64,000 nt of DNA from assembly GCA_963556495.2 (NCBI GenBank), contig OY747707.1, forward strand, positions 8,089,501 to 8,153,500, written 5' to 3'. The notes below the pieces were generated by a model that saw only the letters and a list, made by a program, of their open reading frames with translations, was not told the DNA's origin and made no database searches. Each line of letters opens with the position of its first letter. Positions within the stretch are counted from its first letter, which is position 1. This document shows positions 10,691 to 23,162 of the stretch, piece by piece. A program made the position numbers and the translations under genes. Source of the stretch: Valencia hispanica. Taxonomy: Eukaryota; Chordata; Actinopteri; Cyprinodontiformes; Valenciidae.

Positions 10691-11924
10691 TATTTAAAAG
10701 TGCCTGACTCCAGAATGGAAGAGCTCAGCCCAGATAAACTGAGAGGAACCCAGTTTACCTGGAAAGAAACATCTACATGTTACTGTAGCTCACTCTGACT
10801 CTGTTTAGGACTGGGTGATATTTTGCCTGTGGCTAGAGTCAAAGCTGTATCTCTGCAGACCAGACTGTTTGCAGGTGTCAGTCCTGTGCCCCATGCAGCT
10901 TTTAACTGGACACTGTCAGTCAAAGCTGCCACCACGCCATCACCTGTTAGCCATCTGGGCTGCTGGGACTGAGCAAGAAGCCCCCTGACTGTTCATGTCA
11001 GATCAAGATACGAGCTGTGTTCAGTGGCTGGAATATTGGCAATAATACATCTTTTTTGTCCCGTCTATTAATCTGCAAGCAGGTAAACTAAAGATTAGAG
11101 AGACACTCTGTAGAACACTGAATACAGATGAAGGATTTTCATTCTACAATAATTCCTCATAATAAATTCAAACAACCATCACTGATTCTAAATGCTTTGA
11201 AAGGTTTCGGTACTTGTTTGAATGCATTTCAGTCATAATAGATGCTGTTATTGTGCTCAGAAGGGATGCCACTAATGTGTTCCTCAGTGTTTAGGTCCCA
11301 AAAATGACCCAAAAATACAACGCAATAGATAGATGGATAGACAGATGAATAAATAAAAGTGGTGGAACAGATAGTTTTTAGGCAGTGAAGCATCCTAGCT
11401 CCAAAAATACAATGTCCCCATCATCCTACAACTGCATCTGAACTCATGCTTCTGATCCTTTTAGTGCTGTAATCCTCGTCTGCAAACAATCACTCACTGT
11501 TCTACCGTAAGCTGTTTTCCTATGATGGCTTGATAACAGAGGTAAATTGGAAACTAATCCTAGAATGCTTTTTCCCCTTTTCTGTGTTCTCTTTGTCTCC
11601 ACAGGGGATGGAGGTAGATCTGCTTCTTTTTTGCCATGAACACAAATCACTTTAAATGTCCTATTCTTGTGTACAATAAAAATGTGAGCATTCCGAAAAC
11701 GGTCTCCAAGGCTGAATTTTCTTGTGATTTTCTTTGTTTTTGTCACATATATGTGGGCCTTGTTGGTTGGGTTAGCCATGACAAAAACCCCTACACAAGC
11801 AGCAAACTAACAGTATGGCCATTAGAGCAGAGGACATGGAGTATGCGGTGTCGTTTGTAATTGAACTGAAACTGAATTGAATGTTATGTGTCTCTAATGT
11901 TGTGTTTTATGATTTTGTTGCTTA
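10691..11924. other. No recognised gene; weak tetranucleotide repeat
   Basis: A short imperfect GATA/GATG tract lies near 11327-11352. A GAACTGAAACTGAATTGAATG string at 11860-11882 resembles an L2 tail but has no L2 body beside it. Open frames are short and motif-free. Confidence 0.4.
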
Positions 11925-12230
11925 AATTTAATATTTAGATAACAAAATGGCCTGTACTTGTATCGCACTTTAGAGCTTAGGTTAGAGCTAAATATTTAAT
12001 TTATAAACTAAATTTTTTGTTTGCAAACTAAATTAGCTTGTTACCTAAATATTTTGGTGCTAATTAAATATTTAGTTTGAAACTGTGACATTTATAAACG
12101 AATAAATAACGGACGCAAAAATTACTTTGAAAAATGAACCTTTATTTATGTATTTATTTTATGACATGCTAAATAACCCAAATTATTGCTTTTAACTTTT
12201 GGCTGTGTAACTTTACAAACGGCACCCCAT
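11925..12230. mobile_element. Half-copy of the AGCTAAAT fold-back family
   Basis: It contains AGCTAAATATTTAA-type units, then AAATGAACCT...TATTTATG, CTAAATAACCCAAATTATTGC and the right terminus ACTTTACAAACGGCACCCCATA. This matches 3570-3677 and 45770-45865. Only the right-hand end is recognisable; the left arm is missing. Confidence 0.65.
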
Positions 12231-13892
12231 AATGGACATGAGAGAGGTTCAGCTTTAGTTTCCAGGTGAGAGTGGACTCGAAGGTAGGCTTTTCCATGAG
12301 GCTAGAAGTGTGTTCTTCAGGTGATAGTTGCAGTAATGTTTCCTTAAAATAAAGTTACGAAGCAGCTACCTGACCCAGAGCGAGGGAACAGACTGACGCT
12401 CCGTATTTTCTAATGTCTGCCGCTCGTGCACCAAGCTGGATAAGAGAAGCAGTAGGCTTTAAGAACTTGCAAAGAAAATAAGGAAAACAGATAAGTACAA
12501 AAAAGCTTAATGTGACTGAAATATTGGACCAAGAATCTGTTGACCATAAGATGGAGCCCCCATTTCTACAAACCTTCTAGATTAAATTGAGGAGCTTAAC
12601 AACCACTTGTATGCCATTGACTTGGCCTCCAAGTTCTCAAGATGTCATTCCAATCAAGGACATGAAGGACATGTGTCAAAATGGGTCACATCCATGAAGG
12701 TCTCACCTGCCAATTTACAGAACTTAGAAGATATGCTGCTGAGGGCTATGAGATCCATACCACAACAGAACGTTGGAGGTCCAGAGGAGTCTGTGGTTTC
12801 ACAGAACTGAATTATTTTGCGCAAAAAGACCAACAGAATCATTGTTTTACACTAACAAAACTTACTACAGTATTTGCACTTGAGGTGCATTATGTTTGAA
12901 AGAGAAGAGAATTTGAAGATGGAGTTCATATATTACAGGATTCCTGCTGACTGATTTATCTGTCCTCCCTACGTGTTGGTCGATACTGCTCTTTTGCTTG
13001 CGTTAGCATTTTCTTTGCATGCACGTACATAACATGGATTCCAATACATTACACTAACAAAGAGAAGATCACCGCTGCAGACACACACACACATCAGCTC
13101 GGTCTCAGCTCATGAAGTGGTTAGTGAGGTGTCCCATGTGTCGGACATATGGGTCATTACCCATCCACCGGATCGCCTTAAACGCTTTGGCACATTCTTC
13201 TGCTGCCATGATTGTTTTAATGGATGGCAATAATATACAGTCTACAGGAGGGATCCACCGCTTGTGGGTGGATGCATGTGTTTTTCTTTGGGGAAGAGGA
13301 GAAGTCTGCTTGTTTCTTTCTCTCAACTTATATTTGGACTCTCGTCTGTGTGTGTTTGTCTTTCAGTGTGTGTCTAAGGAGTCTCAACAGTATTACATGA
13401 GTAGATGTTTATGTTTATGACTTCACGGATGTAATAGAATGTTTTACTGGAATTCATTGTTCTGCAACCTAAGCACTTTTGGTCTCATGATACACTAAGC
13501 TTTTCTGGATGATTCATGTATGTCTTATATTATCTTGTTATAATCCTTTTTGCTGAAAAAGCTGGCCTTAAAGTTGTTGCTGTAGGTCTGTCAATTTTAA
13601 AAAGCGATTTTTTTGGATTAGATCCAAAACAAATCTCTTTCTCTCTTAGTCAGAAAAATAATCATTTGTTGGCAGCATCCTGATGAAATATTAAATGATG
13701 AAAATTTAATTAAATACACTTCAAAAATACTTCATTTATCCCAAAGGGAAATAAAATGTTGTAACTCATATCATCCAGGCATTTTGAAAGTGTCATTGTG
13801 GATGGTAATGCTCTTGGTAGGAAGAATTTTGGTAGAAGTCAGTCATGCAACAAGTCTGAAGATGCCTCTAAGATACTGTTGATGCAATATGC
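12231..13892. other. No recognised gene
   Basis: The longest frame is 13112-13420 (102 codons, plus strand). It has no motif I recognise and ends in low-complexity sequence, so I do not call it. A short (AC)n lies at 13081-13092. Confidence 0.4.
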
Positions 13893-14036
13893 TGGGTTAT
13901 TTTAGATAGAAAACATTTAAACTGATTGGAATAATGAATTGAAGGATTAACTGGGATGTATGTGTGATTGAAATTAAATTACTTTTCTTGGAAAGTGTCC
14001 TGAGATGACGTTGAATTGAACTGAATTGAATTGACA
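13893..14036 (+). mobile_element. L2/Maui-type LINE, eroded 3' tail
   Basis: The order is ACTGATTGGAAT, then an ATTGAAAT region, then AAGTGTCCTGAGATGAC, then TTGAATTGAACTGAATTGAATTG. This follows the last 130 bases of the full-length element (57545-57665) with many differences, so it is an old 5'-truncated copy. Confidence 0.65.
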
Positions 14037-14462
14037 CTGTTGTTGTATGTTGGCGTATGCTGTCCTGACATGCTAACAGCTCAATATCTGGGTAGCAGAG
14101 ACGATATTTCAAAGTAACATGTCCTGGATGACATCAGCAGTTGTTGGCAACAATGCTAATCCACCTAATTTGCTTTTGCTACTCCTCTTTGAATCTCTGC
14201 CTGGCCGTATGGTTAGAAAGCCGGGCAGGGAGACGTTGGAGATATGATCCTTGATGGTTTGAACTTCCTCCGTCTCTCTCTATTCTTTGGTCCAGCTCTG
14301 CAGCCATGAAGCCTCTTTTTCAACTCTTCTGGGATTTGGGGTCCAAATTCAGGAATTATTTGAGCTTTCAAGATGCCCATCAGCTGCTCCAGGTTGTAAA
14401 ACAAAAAAAACAAAAAACACCTTGTTTGCATGGTTATGCATCATAACAATTGTCTGAAAGTA

Positions 14463-14463
<1 letters not shown>

Positions 14464-14499
<36 letters not shown>

Positions 14500-14502
14500 A
14501 TA
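14464..14502. repeat. (TA)n microsatellite
   Basis: Alternating TA, interrupted once, next to an L2-like fragment. Confidence 0.95.
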
Positions 14503-14503
14503 C

Positions 14504-14701
14504 TTAGAACATTTTTAAGTCTATTCTCTGAGCTACGGGGAGCCAGTGTAAGAACTTTACAACTGGGGTGATGTGCTCTACTTTCTTGGTTCTAGTGAGG
14601 ATGCGAGCAGCAGCGTTCTGGATCAGCTGCAGCTCTCTGATTGACTTTTTAGGCAGACCTGTGAGGACACTGTTGCAATAATCATAATAATAATAATGCA
14701 A
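14504..14701 (-). pseudogene. L2/CR1-like LINE ORF2 C-terminal fragment
   Basis: The minus-strand frame includes [20 protein letters not shown] and then [18 protein letters not shown] with [10 protein letters not shown]. These correspond to the [19 protein letters not shown] and [14 protein letters not shown] motifs of the intact L2 ORF2 (56525-56690), but from a distinct subfamily. The same subfamily occurs at 38.8 kb. Both ends are truncated. Confidence 0.8.
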
Positions 14702-14924
14702 TGACCTTTTCTATTTACACTTGATGGTTATGTATATTATCATTGTTCCTAACCCTGCTTCTTTTCTATCTTTGTAGGTTTCTTTTGCTAACAGCATCAG
14801 TTTTTGTAGATTAATGGTCACTCATTGTAAGCCTGTTCTGGTTCTGTTGGAGGTTTTATCCAGTGACTCTAAACCCTGGTTCCTTAGTTAGATAATGTTT
14901 TTTTTACTAATGGGTAATGTTTTC

Positions 14925-15045
14925 ATGCCCACCTGTCCGTTTGTCTGTTCGTTGGCAAGCTAACTCAAAAGGTTATGGACGGATTTTGATAAAATTTTCT
15001 GTAAATATTTGCAATGGGACAAGGAAACAACTGATTGCAATATGA
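14925..15045. repeat. Possible dispersed repeat (TTATGGACGGATTTTGAT block)
   Basis: The block TGTCCGTTTGTCTGTTCGTTGG followed by AAAAGGTTATGGACGGATTT and AATGGGACAAGGAA resembles a transposon-derived block that I recall from many animal genomes. It has no second copy in this window, and the family is not assigned. Confidence 0.4.
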
Positions 15046-16326
15046 TCCGACATGAAGCGCTTATCCACCCACCAACGAGCTGTGCTATCATGGACTCCTC
15101 TCCCGTCTCAGAGAGATCACAGCAGCACCATTCATACCCACAGCAAATAATCTTGCATGCGTGAATCTCCGCTTTCTGCTGGAAGAGCACAGCGACAGCA
15201 AGAACACAGTTATGCGTGTTATTAACCGACATTTCTTTTGAAAAAGTACCGAAAGTTAGAATTAGGTAACAACACGGGGATGAGAATGGGGGGTTGTGGG
15301 GTGGGGGTTGATGAGTGGATGTGGCGGATGTCTGGTGATGTCTGCAGTGCTTTTCTACTTTTTAATTAAATTATAACAATATGAGATTGGACTCGTTGTT
15401 CTTGGATTTTACAGGAATTGACACACAAATCTGATGCAACTATTATATGCAGAGTCAATTGTCCATGTATTGATGTCCCCACCTATTTGAGGTAAAATAA
15501 AGTTAGAGATACGCATTGCTGGTAGATTTAACTACTAACCCAAATAGCAAATTACTGATCTACAAATGAAATGTCACTCCAAGGGGAAGTATAAAAATAC
15601 CAAAGAAAAGTCTAAATGCTAACGTCTGTGGCGTCTTCTAGAACTAATTTGCCATGTGGAAGCATCAAATGTCAAACAATGAGGTTGAGGACTCTTAATC
15701 AGTGTTGGTCTGCTGGTGAGAAATTATGTTGAGATTTTTAAAATGAGTACAGTTGCCACCTTTTTGTAAACAAGAGCAAAAATGAAAATGAAATAATTTT
15801 GAAAGGTTTAGTTTAATGAGTTACTACTTCATTTCTTGGAAACAGAATAGCTTATGGGGAAAGTATGCACAGATAATATAAATATTAATCAATGAAGACC
15901 ATAGCTTCTCAAACCCCACAGGCGTGCTCTGTCTTTTTAAAGCGAATGATTATAAAGTTGAACATTTCCCATGAATCTTTTCTGAGATTTCATCTATGAT
16001 CTGCGCTATAAAGGACCTTTCTTTAAAGCTCTCTGAGCTGGAAAATGCCATGTTTATTTTTTTTTTACTCTCTTATTACAACTGAGTTTTTGATGTTATC
16101 CTACTTGTACCTGTGGGACTTCATTTTATATATCAAAACTTGATGCAGATCCTGAATCTCCTCTTCATCTATTTCTAAAAAAAGGTAATCCAGTACCATG
16201 CTGAAATAGCTGAGATGCAAGTATCAACAATGTTTGCTGTTGTCCCTCTGAAGAAAATCAAAAATTTTATATACATAATATCCATGACTATGCTTATTTG
16301 ACGCTCACTTATAAGTTTAGTCTAAA
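15046..16326. other. No recognised feature
   Basis: AT-rich with short frames only. The minus-strand frame at 14960-15232 (90 codons) overlaps the preceding repeat and has no motif. Confidence 0.4.
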
Positions 16327-17274
16327 TAGGGGTGTAACGGTACATGTATTCCTATTCCGATTTTGTGGTACAGCCCCGTCGGTTTGGTTACACGGGTACC
16401 TGACGAATCCAGCTGTTTTTTACCTGAACATATGCAGAATTGTTTATGTGATGAACTCAGAGCGCAGTGCAATGTTTTGCAGTGTAACTTTAAAAAGTGA
16501 CACCAAAACAAAATAGAAAGGACCCCCAGCTATCACTAAACTATGCTATTTGGAAACATTCATGGTTTCTCGTGCAGCTACAGTAGATAAAGAAATATGG
16601 ACCAGACCAGAACGTTGTCAGCTAACACATCTTTCAACAGAAGTAAGGTACACAACACGCCCTGCACTGAATTGAATGACTCACCTGAAACAATATAAAA
16701 TTGAATGTAAACATCACTGATAGAGAAAAACCACCTGACGTCCACGTGGCTACCAGTAGCATCCAATTGGCCCTAACTCCTTGTTTTGGATAAAACTCAA
16801 GTCGGTGGAATCCCTATTATTAAGAAGAGATTTTTCCAACAGCTGGCCATGATGCAATCAAGTACAGCTGGGAGACTATGGAAACATCAAAACAACTCGA
16901 AAGTGATTTAAGCATTTTTTTTTCTCAAATATTGGTAAAGTAATATTTAAACATTTTATTTAAAATGTGCACACGTTAAAACTATTTTCAAGTGGTCTTA
17001 TTGTTTTCTACTCTGGCTATGTCTGCTTGTACTATTATTATTATGTTTTTAATCCAATCAAATCTCCAGTCAGTTCTATACTTTCATTTTTTTTAAGTCA
17101 TAGAACATAATAAAATAAAAATACATTTCACGAATTGAAAGAAAGGAATGCAGGATAAAAGGGTTCTTTGTTTTATGCTGATCAAAGCAAAAAGCAGATT
17201 TCTATAGATTTGTTGTACAAAATTTCGTACCGATATCTACCAACCCGTGATTTTTGTGTACCGTTACATCCTTA
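16327..17274 (+). mobile_element. hAT-like non-autonomous element (family B), copy 1
   Basis: It is bounded by TAGGGGTGTAACGGTACA and the inverted GTACCGTTACATCCTTA. Most of the interior aligns to the reverse complement of 61881-62801; shared landmarks include CCAGCTGTTTTTTACCTGAA, CATCTTTCAACAG, TGGCTACCAGTAGCATC, AAGTCGGTGGAATCCCT and AAGTGATTTAAGCATTTTTT. The length of about 950 bases and the TAGGGGTGTAACGG end suit fish hAT-type elements. There is no intact transposase. The 8-base target duplication is not clear at this copy. Confidence 0.75.
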
Positions 17275-19044
17275 CTACCTAAAGTCTTTCGTTTACAAGG
17301 AGCTGGCATGTGTAGAACCAGCACCAGAGAGGATAACGGTCAGTCAAAACAGTGAGTGATGATTAGCAGATAAATACAATGTCTTATCATCACACCAAAC
17401 ACCATTACAAGCAGTTGATGGAGCCATGTTGTGGGTTTTTAATAAGGTTAGGTATCGGTAGTTGTATCTTGCAATGGCTGACACACAGTGGGCAATTTCA
17501 CAATTAACACTTTCAGTTTGATCAAACTAAGAAAACAGAAGAGTTAGTTTCAGCACATCTTCGGTTCATCTGTCAGGGCTATCTAGAGACATCACACACA
17601 CAGAGGGAGCTGTGGCGTGCAACAGTTTAATTTTAATAACAGTTGAATTTATTGCAGAAAGTTAAAATGCTGGAAACTTATTTTCTTTGATTAAGTTCAT
17701 AAAATTCAAATTTCCTTGATGGTGCACATCCCCAATGTCTCAACCTTCACACACAAATGCATCACACCCTCACACACACGCATGCGGACATACACACTTC
17801 AGACGCAAACAGATCCAAGAGTGTGACTTTAATTATCACCTTGTCTCAGCCTAAATGAGGGTGCGAGGCTGAGCTAATCACCACATGAACTGTGTGAGAA
17901 AGAGAGGGGGGAAAAAGTCACTCATTAAATCATTTCGGCATTCTGATCGTCTCACTCATTATGGGTTTATTTCTTCTTAAATGTGATTGTGACAGAGTTT
18001 TCTTTTTTGTCATAACTGATTATAGAGTATTCGCTGACTGCCGGTGTTCACCACCTAACCCAAAACCTCTGTGTTGCATAGTATTATAATATTTTCTCAA
18101 CCTCAGCCATTTCTTTTTTCCTTTTTAAATCTCAAGCACGGATGTGTGTTCAAGTATGTAATCATAAGGTTTTAGTTTAAAATAATTGTCCTAAAACAGA
18201 GAAGTCGAAGGCTGTTTTTGGTTACATTTCCAAGCCAAACACCCTCATGTTGGGATGGCTGCAATGTGGAGTTCTGTAGATCTGTCATGTCCCCTAATGC
18301 GACATTTCAGCTCACTGTGATGTATGATTTTATTACTATCACACATCTCTGACATTTCACTAAGCTGTAAATCGATGGATCTCAATGCAGAGGATGTATC
18401 ACACATAAATCAAATCAGCTCCTAACCCCCCCACCTCTGTGACATTAAATGTAAAGAACAGCAAAGATACTGGATTTTGATGCTGGGTGGAAGAAAAACA
18501 GAGAGAAAAAAGTTTTAAAACTCGAAATAAGTTGAGAGATGAATAAAGATAAATGTGGGAAAAAGATTAGTACAACAAAGTGGAAGAAATTAAAATTTTA
18601 GAGGGGCTGCAAAAATGAAAGATTAAGATGCAGGAAAGAGATTAAAATGAAATAAAGAAGAGAAAAAACAGATATGGCCGCTATTAAATCACAGATCACC
18701 AAGATGTGTGTTAGGGTTTGAGCTTTCTGCTTCCTGTTGGGGTAAAATGCTTTAAAGCAGTTCCATCTTGATACTCATCTACGCACACATATGTCCACCT
18801 TTATGTTCTAAAGGAATGACACCTGCATTTAAACCGGTCTACAGTTCACCTAACCAATTCCCTTAGCCTTGGTTGACGGATTCTTTTAAAGGAAATGAAC
18901 TGATTTTAGCTGTAGCAGCTGACTGATCTGTGTCCTCTGATGGGAACAAACAGACATTTCTTCACTTTGTAGCTTGACAAGAAAAATCACATGAAAGCTG
19001 ACACTGGATCTTGGGGGGGAAATGGTGCATTAGCAGCCTTTGTG
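17275..19044. other. No recognised feature
   Basis: AT-rich with short CA-rich runs near 17745-17800. No coding signal. Confidence 0.4.
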
Positions 19045-19170
19045 TTTGAATCAGGAATATTTGACAGTTTTTTTTTTAAATGATGATGGAAAGATCTGAA
19101 GGCCATCGCTCATTTTGACAGATTAGTATTCCCAATTCTGACCACTTGGTGCAGACGCACAGACATTTTC
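19045..19170 (+). mobile_element. hAT family A, 5'-part fragment
   Basis: The ATTTGACAG...GATGATGGAAAGATCTGAAGG stretch, then CCACTTGGTGCAGACGCACAGAC, parallels 19720-19835 of the following longer copy. The two form a direct repeat about 665 bases apart, flanking the 19175-19696 segment. Confidence 0.65.
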
Positions 19171-19174
19171 AACT

Positions 19175-19696
19175 TCTTCTCAAGACAGGGGAGTTCAGGA
19201 CCTCCAGGGACCAGAGGGTCGAAGGGGGAGCAATGTGATTCATCAAAACTACTGAGGGAGCCAAAGATAGAAGATGGACGCAGAGGAGGTCTTTAGCTGT
19301 GAGACATGGAGGAACAGATGATGTATGACATGATAAATATGTTATGTATTGTTTTCTTAAATCCTAAAGTCATTTAGCCCTAATCAACCGAATCATTTCC
19401 CAAAACATAAAACTAAACAACAAAAAGAAGAGCTGAAGAAGGGGTTTAGAGAAAGTAATGGAAGATAGGACTAATCAGAAGATCCATGATAATGGCCTCC
19501 AAAATTTAGATAGACAGATTTTATAAAATGTGACTTTATGTTGTGAATTAACTTCAACAACAGCAAAAAAGCAGGGACTCTGTACTCTCACCTATGTAGA
19601 AAAGTGATAAATGCTTGAGTTATTTTGTCAAAGTTTTTGAGGTTGCAAAAAGGTTTCCTCTAAAAAAAAAACTGAACCTAAAGTACTCCACTCAAT
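19175..19696 (+). repeat. Unassigned ~500-bp repeat (segment B), copy 1
   Basis: This segment recurs as the reverse complement of about 33918-34430. Landmarks are AGGACCTCCAGGGACCAGAGGG, GGTCTTTAGCTGTGAGACATGG, ATTTTATAAAATGTGA, GTTGTGAATTAACTTCAA and GCAGGGACTCTG. In both places it directly abuts the 5' end of a hAT family-A element. It has no protein motif or clear terminal repeats. Confidence 0.7.
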
Positions 19697-20603
19697 AAAG
19701 GAGTCGCGTTAACCGAATATTTTCCGTATTTGACCGTTTTTTTTATACGGTGACGGAAAAATCTGAAGGCCTTCTGACATTTTGAGGGTTTAGTATTCAC
19801 ACTTTTGACCACTTGGTGCAAATGCGCAGACATTTCAACTTTACGCACAGAGTACAGGAAACTAAGTCAATTAATCAAACAAAAACAAAAAAGATTCCCA
19901 TGAGAGCATCTTCTCAGACCTGGACACTGTACACTATGCATCTCATTAAGCAGGAGCTGACAGCGTGTTTAAGAGTTACTGAGGAGGTGTTGGAGCATGA
20001 CGATCCCATTGGCCCTGTGACATGCCAACCACGGGTGCATGTCGCAGGATTTCCTCCTCCAACAGCGATAGCTTGCGGGTCAGGAAACGTCTAGTTCAGA
20101 GTCTGTCTGACTTCCGATCACTTCAGTTGGAGAATTGTTCCCTGATTTTAAAACTTTGGCTGAAGTGCCGCTTTACTCCAGTCTCCAGTGTGGCAGTGGA
20201 GCACGGATTAAGCCTCCAAAACAACATCTACACACCCATGAGAAGTCATCTGTCCGTGGCAAAAATCCAAAACCTCATGACAACAACCTCCCTAAAAACA
20301 TTTGGTCATGCACAAATAGGTGCGCATTTTAGTTCCATGTAGACCAGAAGGAAGTTGTGAGATTGTTCAGGCCACTGCAGGTGAACTATTTGCATTTTAA
20401 GTGCAATCATTTAATTTAATTTTTTAGGGTATATGTAGTTCTCTGTTCAGCTTGTTTGGATTGAATATTATTTAATATGATTTTTTTTTTACTCTTTATT
20501 TTTGTTATAATTATAAAAAATAATGGCTCAAAATACATTATGTCAGGATTTTTTTGACCTGTCAATCAAAATGACGAACAAAAACGTTCATAGGGACCTC
20601 TTA
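19697..20603 (+). mobile_element. hAT-like non-autonomous element (family A), copy 2
   Basis: It opens with AAAGGAGTCGCGTTAACCG, a divergent form of the CAGGGGTCACGTTAACC end at 43475, and closes with a GACCTCTTA variant of the GACCTTTG end. The shared interior includes ATGAGAGCATCTTCTCAGACCTGGACACTGTA, GGATTTCCTCCT...AGCGATAGCTTGC, TTTAAAACTTTGGCTGAAGTG and CCTGTCAATCAAAATGACG. Frames of 93 and 106 codons cross it but are not conserved between copies. Confidence 0.75.
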
Positions 20604-20657
20604 TTTGTCCTGGAAAAAAACGACAACAGACTATTTACAAGAAGTGAAAAAACTGCT

Positions 20658-20772
20658 GCGATGGACTGGAGACATGTCCAGGGTGTACCCTATGTCTCAC
20701 CCAATGGCTGCTGGAGACAGACACCAGCCCCCTCGCAACCCTGCAAGGATAAGCGGGTTTGGATGGTTGGCT
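20658..20772 (+). mobile_element. SINE 3' part (DANA/Mermaid-type body)
   Basis: GACATGTCCAGGGTGTACCC, CTCACCCAATGGCTGCTGGAGACAGACACCAGCCCCC and GGATAAGCGGGTTTGGATGG form the typical 3' part of a fish tRNA-SINE, of which 43221-44490 is a fuller copy. The head is absent. Confidence 0.7.
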
Positions 20773-20917
20773 GTAAAAACCGGAACAGGGATGTAAACAG
20801 TTACTGAGTCAGATTTTCAAACATACTAAATACGGACGAAAAATGACAACATGTCCAACGACAGTTGGGAGGGTAGGTGTGACTTTGGCAGATCTCACAG
20901 CTCACTCTGTGATACAG

Positions 20918-21462
20918 GCAAGGCAAGGCAAGGCAATTTTATTTGTGTAGCATACTTTCAACAACAGGATAATTAAAGGTGCTTACAGAACTCAGCTGAC
21001 CCAAAATATTCATCCATTACATTTTTGTATTGATATGGTTTTATATCAAACCACTACAAATTTGGTGAAGTTATGTAGAATATTTTTGAATTTCAGTATG
21101 GCTAATTATGCTCATTAGTCAAAATAACTTGCTGTAATTTAACTCTAAAAAATGACCTTTTTCCATTTGTTTGAAGCTTCTGCCACCAGAATTATAAATA
21201 AAGGTGAATATTTTAACCACTGTTATTTCCTCACCCATTGTAATCTGTTTTAATAAGTATAATAATCTGATTAGATATATTATAATTTTCTTCCAGATTA
21301 GAGAAGCATAAAAACTGAATGCTGCTTCTCCATGTTTGGTTCTGATTTTGGTGATGTAGAGTAGAATTGAACCGGAGAACCTGAGTGTTGCTGAGTGGTG
21401 CTAAGGCATTTAATGATTTATAAACTATGACAAGTATTTTGAAATCTATTTGCTGTCGTATC
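20918..21462 (-). mobile_element. L2-like LINE 3' end, minus strand, interrupted
   Basis: (GCAAG)n then CAATTTTATTTGTGTAGCATACTTTCAACAACA (20918-20985) is the reverse of an L2-type 3' end like that at 35884. After an unrelated stretch (about 21000-21285), the minus strand resumes an L2 C-terminal coding remnant (AGCATAAAAACTGAATGCTGCTTCTCCATGTTTGGTTCTG, 21302 onward; QQIDFKILVIVYKSLNALAP). The middle part is a probable insertion of unknown type. Confidence 0.6.
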
Positions 21463-21843
21463 AACCTTCCAGACCACTCAGGTCTTCTGGTCCAAGTCTA
21501 TTGAACATCCCCGGAATCAGAACAAAACATGGAGAAGCAGTATTCCATTTTTATGCTCCTCTAATCTGGAACAAATTTACAGAAACCTGCTGAAACACAG
21601 AGTTCATTTAAATCAAGGCTAAAAACCATCTGTTTAGAGCTGCCTCTGATCAATAATCATTGGAACATTGTTAATTCTAGTCTGGATTACAGTTATTCAT
21701 TACCCTTTCCTTATTTTGTCATGGTATTGTCCATTTTTATTGTTTGTTTGCTTATTGTGTTATGTGTTTACCATGTAAAGCACTTTAAACTGCCTTGTTG
21801 CTGAAATGTGCTATACAAATAAGCTTGACTTGACTTGACTTCT
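21463..21843 (+). mobile_element. L2-like LINE 3' end, plus strand
   Basis: The plus strand reads RPLRSSGPSLLNIPGIRTKHGEAVF and WNKF, a degraded L2 ORF2 C-terminus. It continues into a 3' end with TTTACCATGTAAAGCACTTTAAACTGCC and an (AAGCTTGACTTGACTTGACTT)-type tail. It stands head-to-head with the preceding minus-strand copy. Confidence 0.75.
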
Positions 21844-23162
21844 GCTATTTCTGAGTTGCAGTTTCTCTTTTTCTGACAGTGTAGGTGTATGCATATGTAA
21901 AATCAAATAAAGTTGTTTGCTGCATTATAATTTATGCCTGAAATAAAACTTTAAATGGCTTATTAAAGGTCTGAAATTAATAAGACATTCATTGGAACAG
22001 CACCTGCTTCTAAAGTTGTTTTTAAATATGTCCGGACCAACAGAGGGAGTTACCTTCACATCCCTTCCTGAAGTTATACCATAATCATATAGTCATTTTG
22101 TTAATGCTTTGATTGATAGGCAGAAAGATGCAAAGTTTTATTGCCTTTTTTGATTTCCTTCTTCCTGACACAGCTCTGCATGAGATCATTTTTTGTGTTA
22201 TTCTATGACATTTTATCTTATTTTTTTTAGATTAAAATCCCCTATGTAAACCTCCATTTTTGATATCCATGTGTGTCAGTGCAAAGTTTTCCTGGTTCTT
22301 TCCACCAGCTGCTTTCTTCTCCGTGTGCACCTGCTAACAACATTTTAATTAGGACTCACCAAAAACATGGTACTCTTTGAGTTTCCAGTAAACAAATTAA
22401 TGCATCTCACATAAACAAGAGAGGCTGTGAGTTCACATTGTTGTTTCTGAAAGTCATGAGTTGTTTTCTTTGGCTTAATTAGATTTTCTCTAAAGTTTAT
22501 TCATTTTGAAAAGGGCAAATTTGCTCCATCAGGTCACCTGTTTTCTTTGTTTTGTAGCTTTAATCCTGTCACATTTTATTTATTATGCTCCCGGCTATTT
22601 TATGGTGAAATAAAACTCTGAGGATGAGATCAGATTTAAATCTGTAACATCCAGTTCTATTACAAGATAACATCTCTCTGCTTCTCTTAAGCCACCTTGT
22701 AAACAGAAGTAATTTCATTCAGAAAAATAACTTCCCTACTCATTTCTTAAAGTTCTATCACATCAAAAACAAGTGTTCCTTCTCTGTGTTTTGGCACCCC
22801 AGAAAAATCTATAAGTTAGTTTGATGACACTAAATCAAATTTACTCATCTCCTCTCTAAACCCTGATTGATGAACCCAGATAATGCTTAGACAGCAGAGT
22901 TTATTTTAAACAATTATTGCAGTTTTAATGTAACATCAGAAATGCCTCCTGGACATGTAAATGGAACAAGACCAGAGAAATGTACAAACTACCCCTGGAT
23001 TAATAAAACCATGAATCCCTCCTGGTGCCAGGTCTGGTGGCCAAGCTTCAGCTCATTGGGCTTTTGAAGCAGGATCATTTCTTTATCAGATGTCTAAAAT
23101 AGAATATGTTTTGTTTGAAAAAAGTCATTTTTTTAAAAATGCAAAAGTTTTTAAAAGTTAAA
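21844..23162. other. No recognised feature
   Basis: AT-rich DNA without motif-bearing open frames or repeats shared within the window. Confidence 0.45.
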
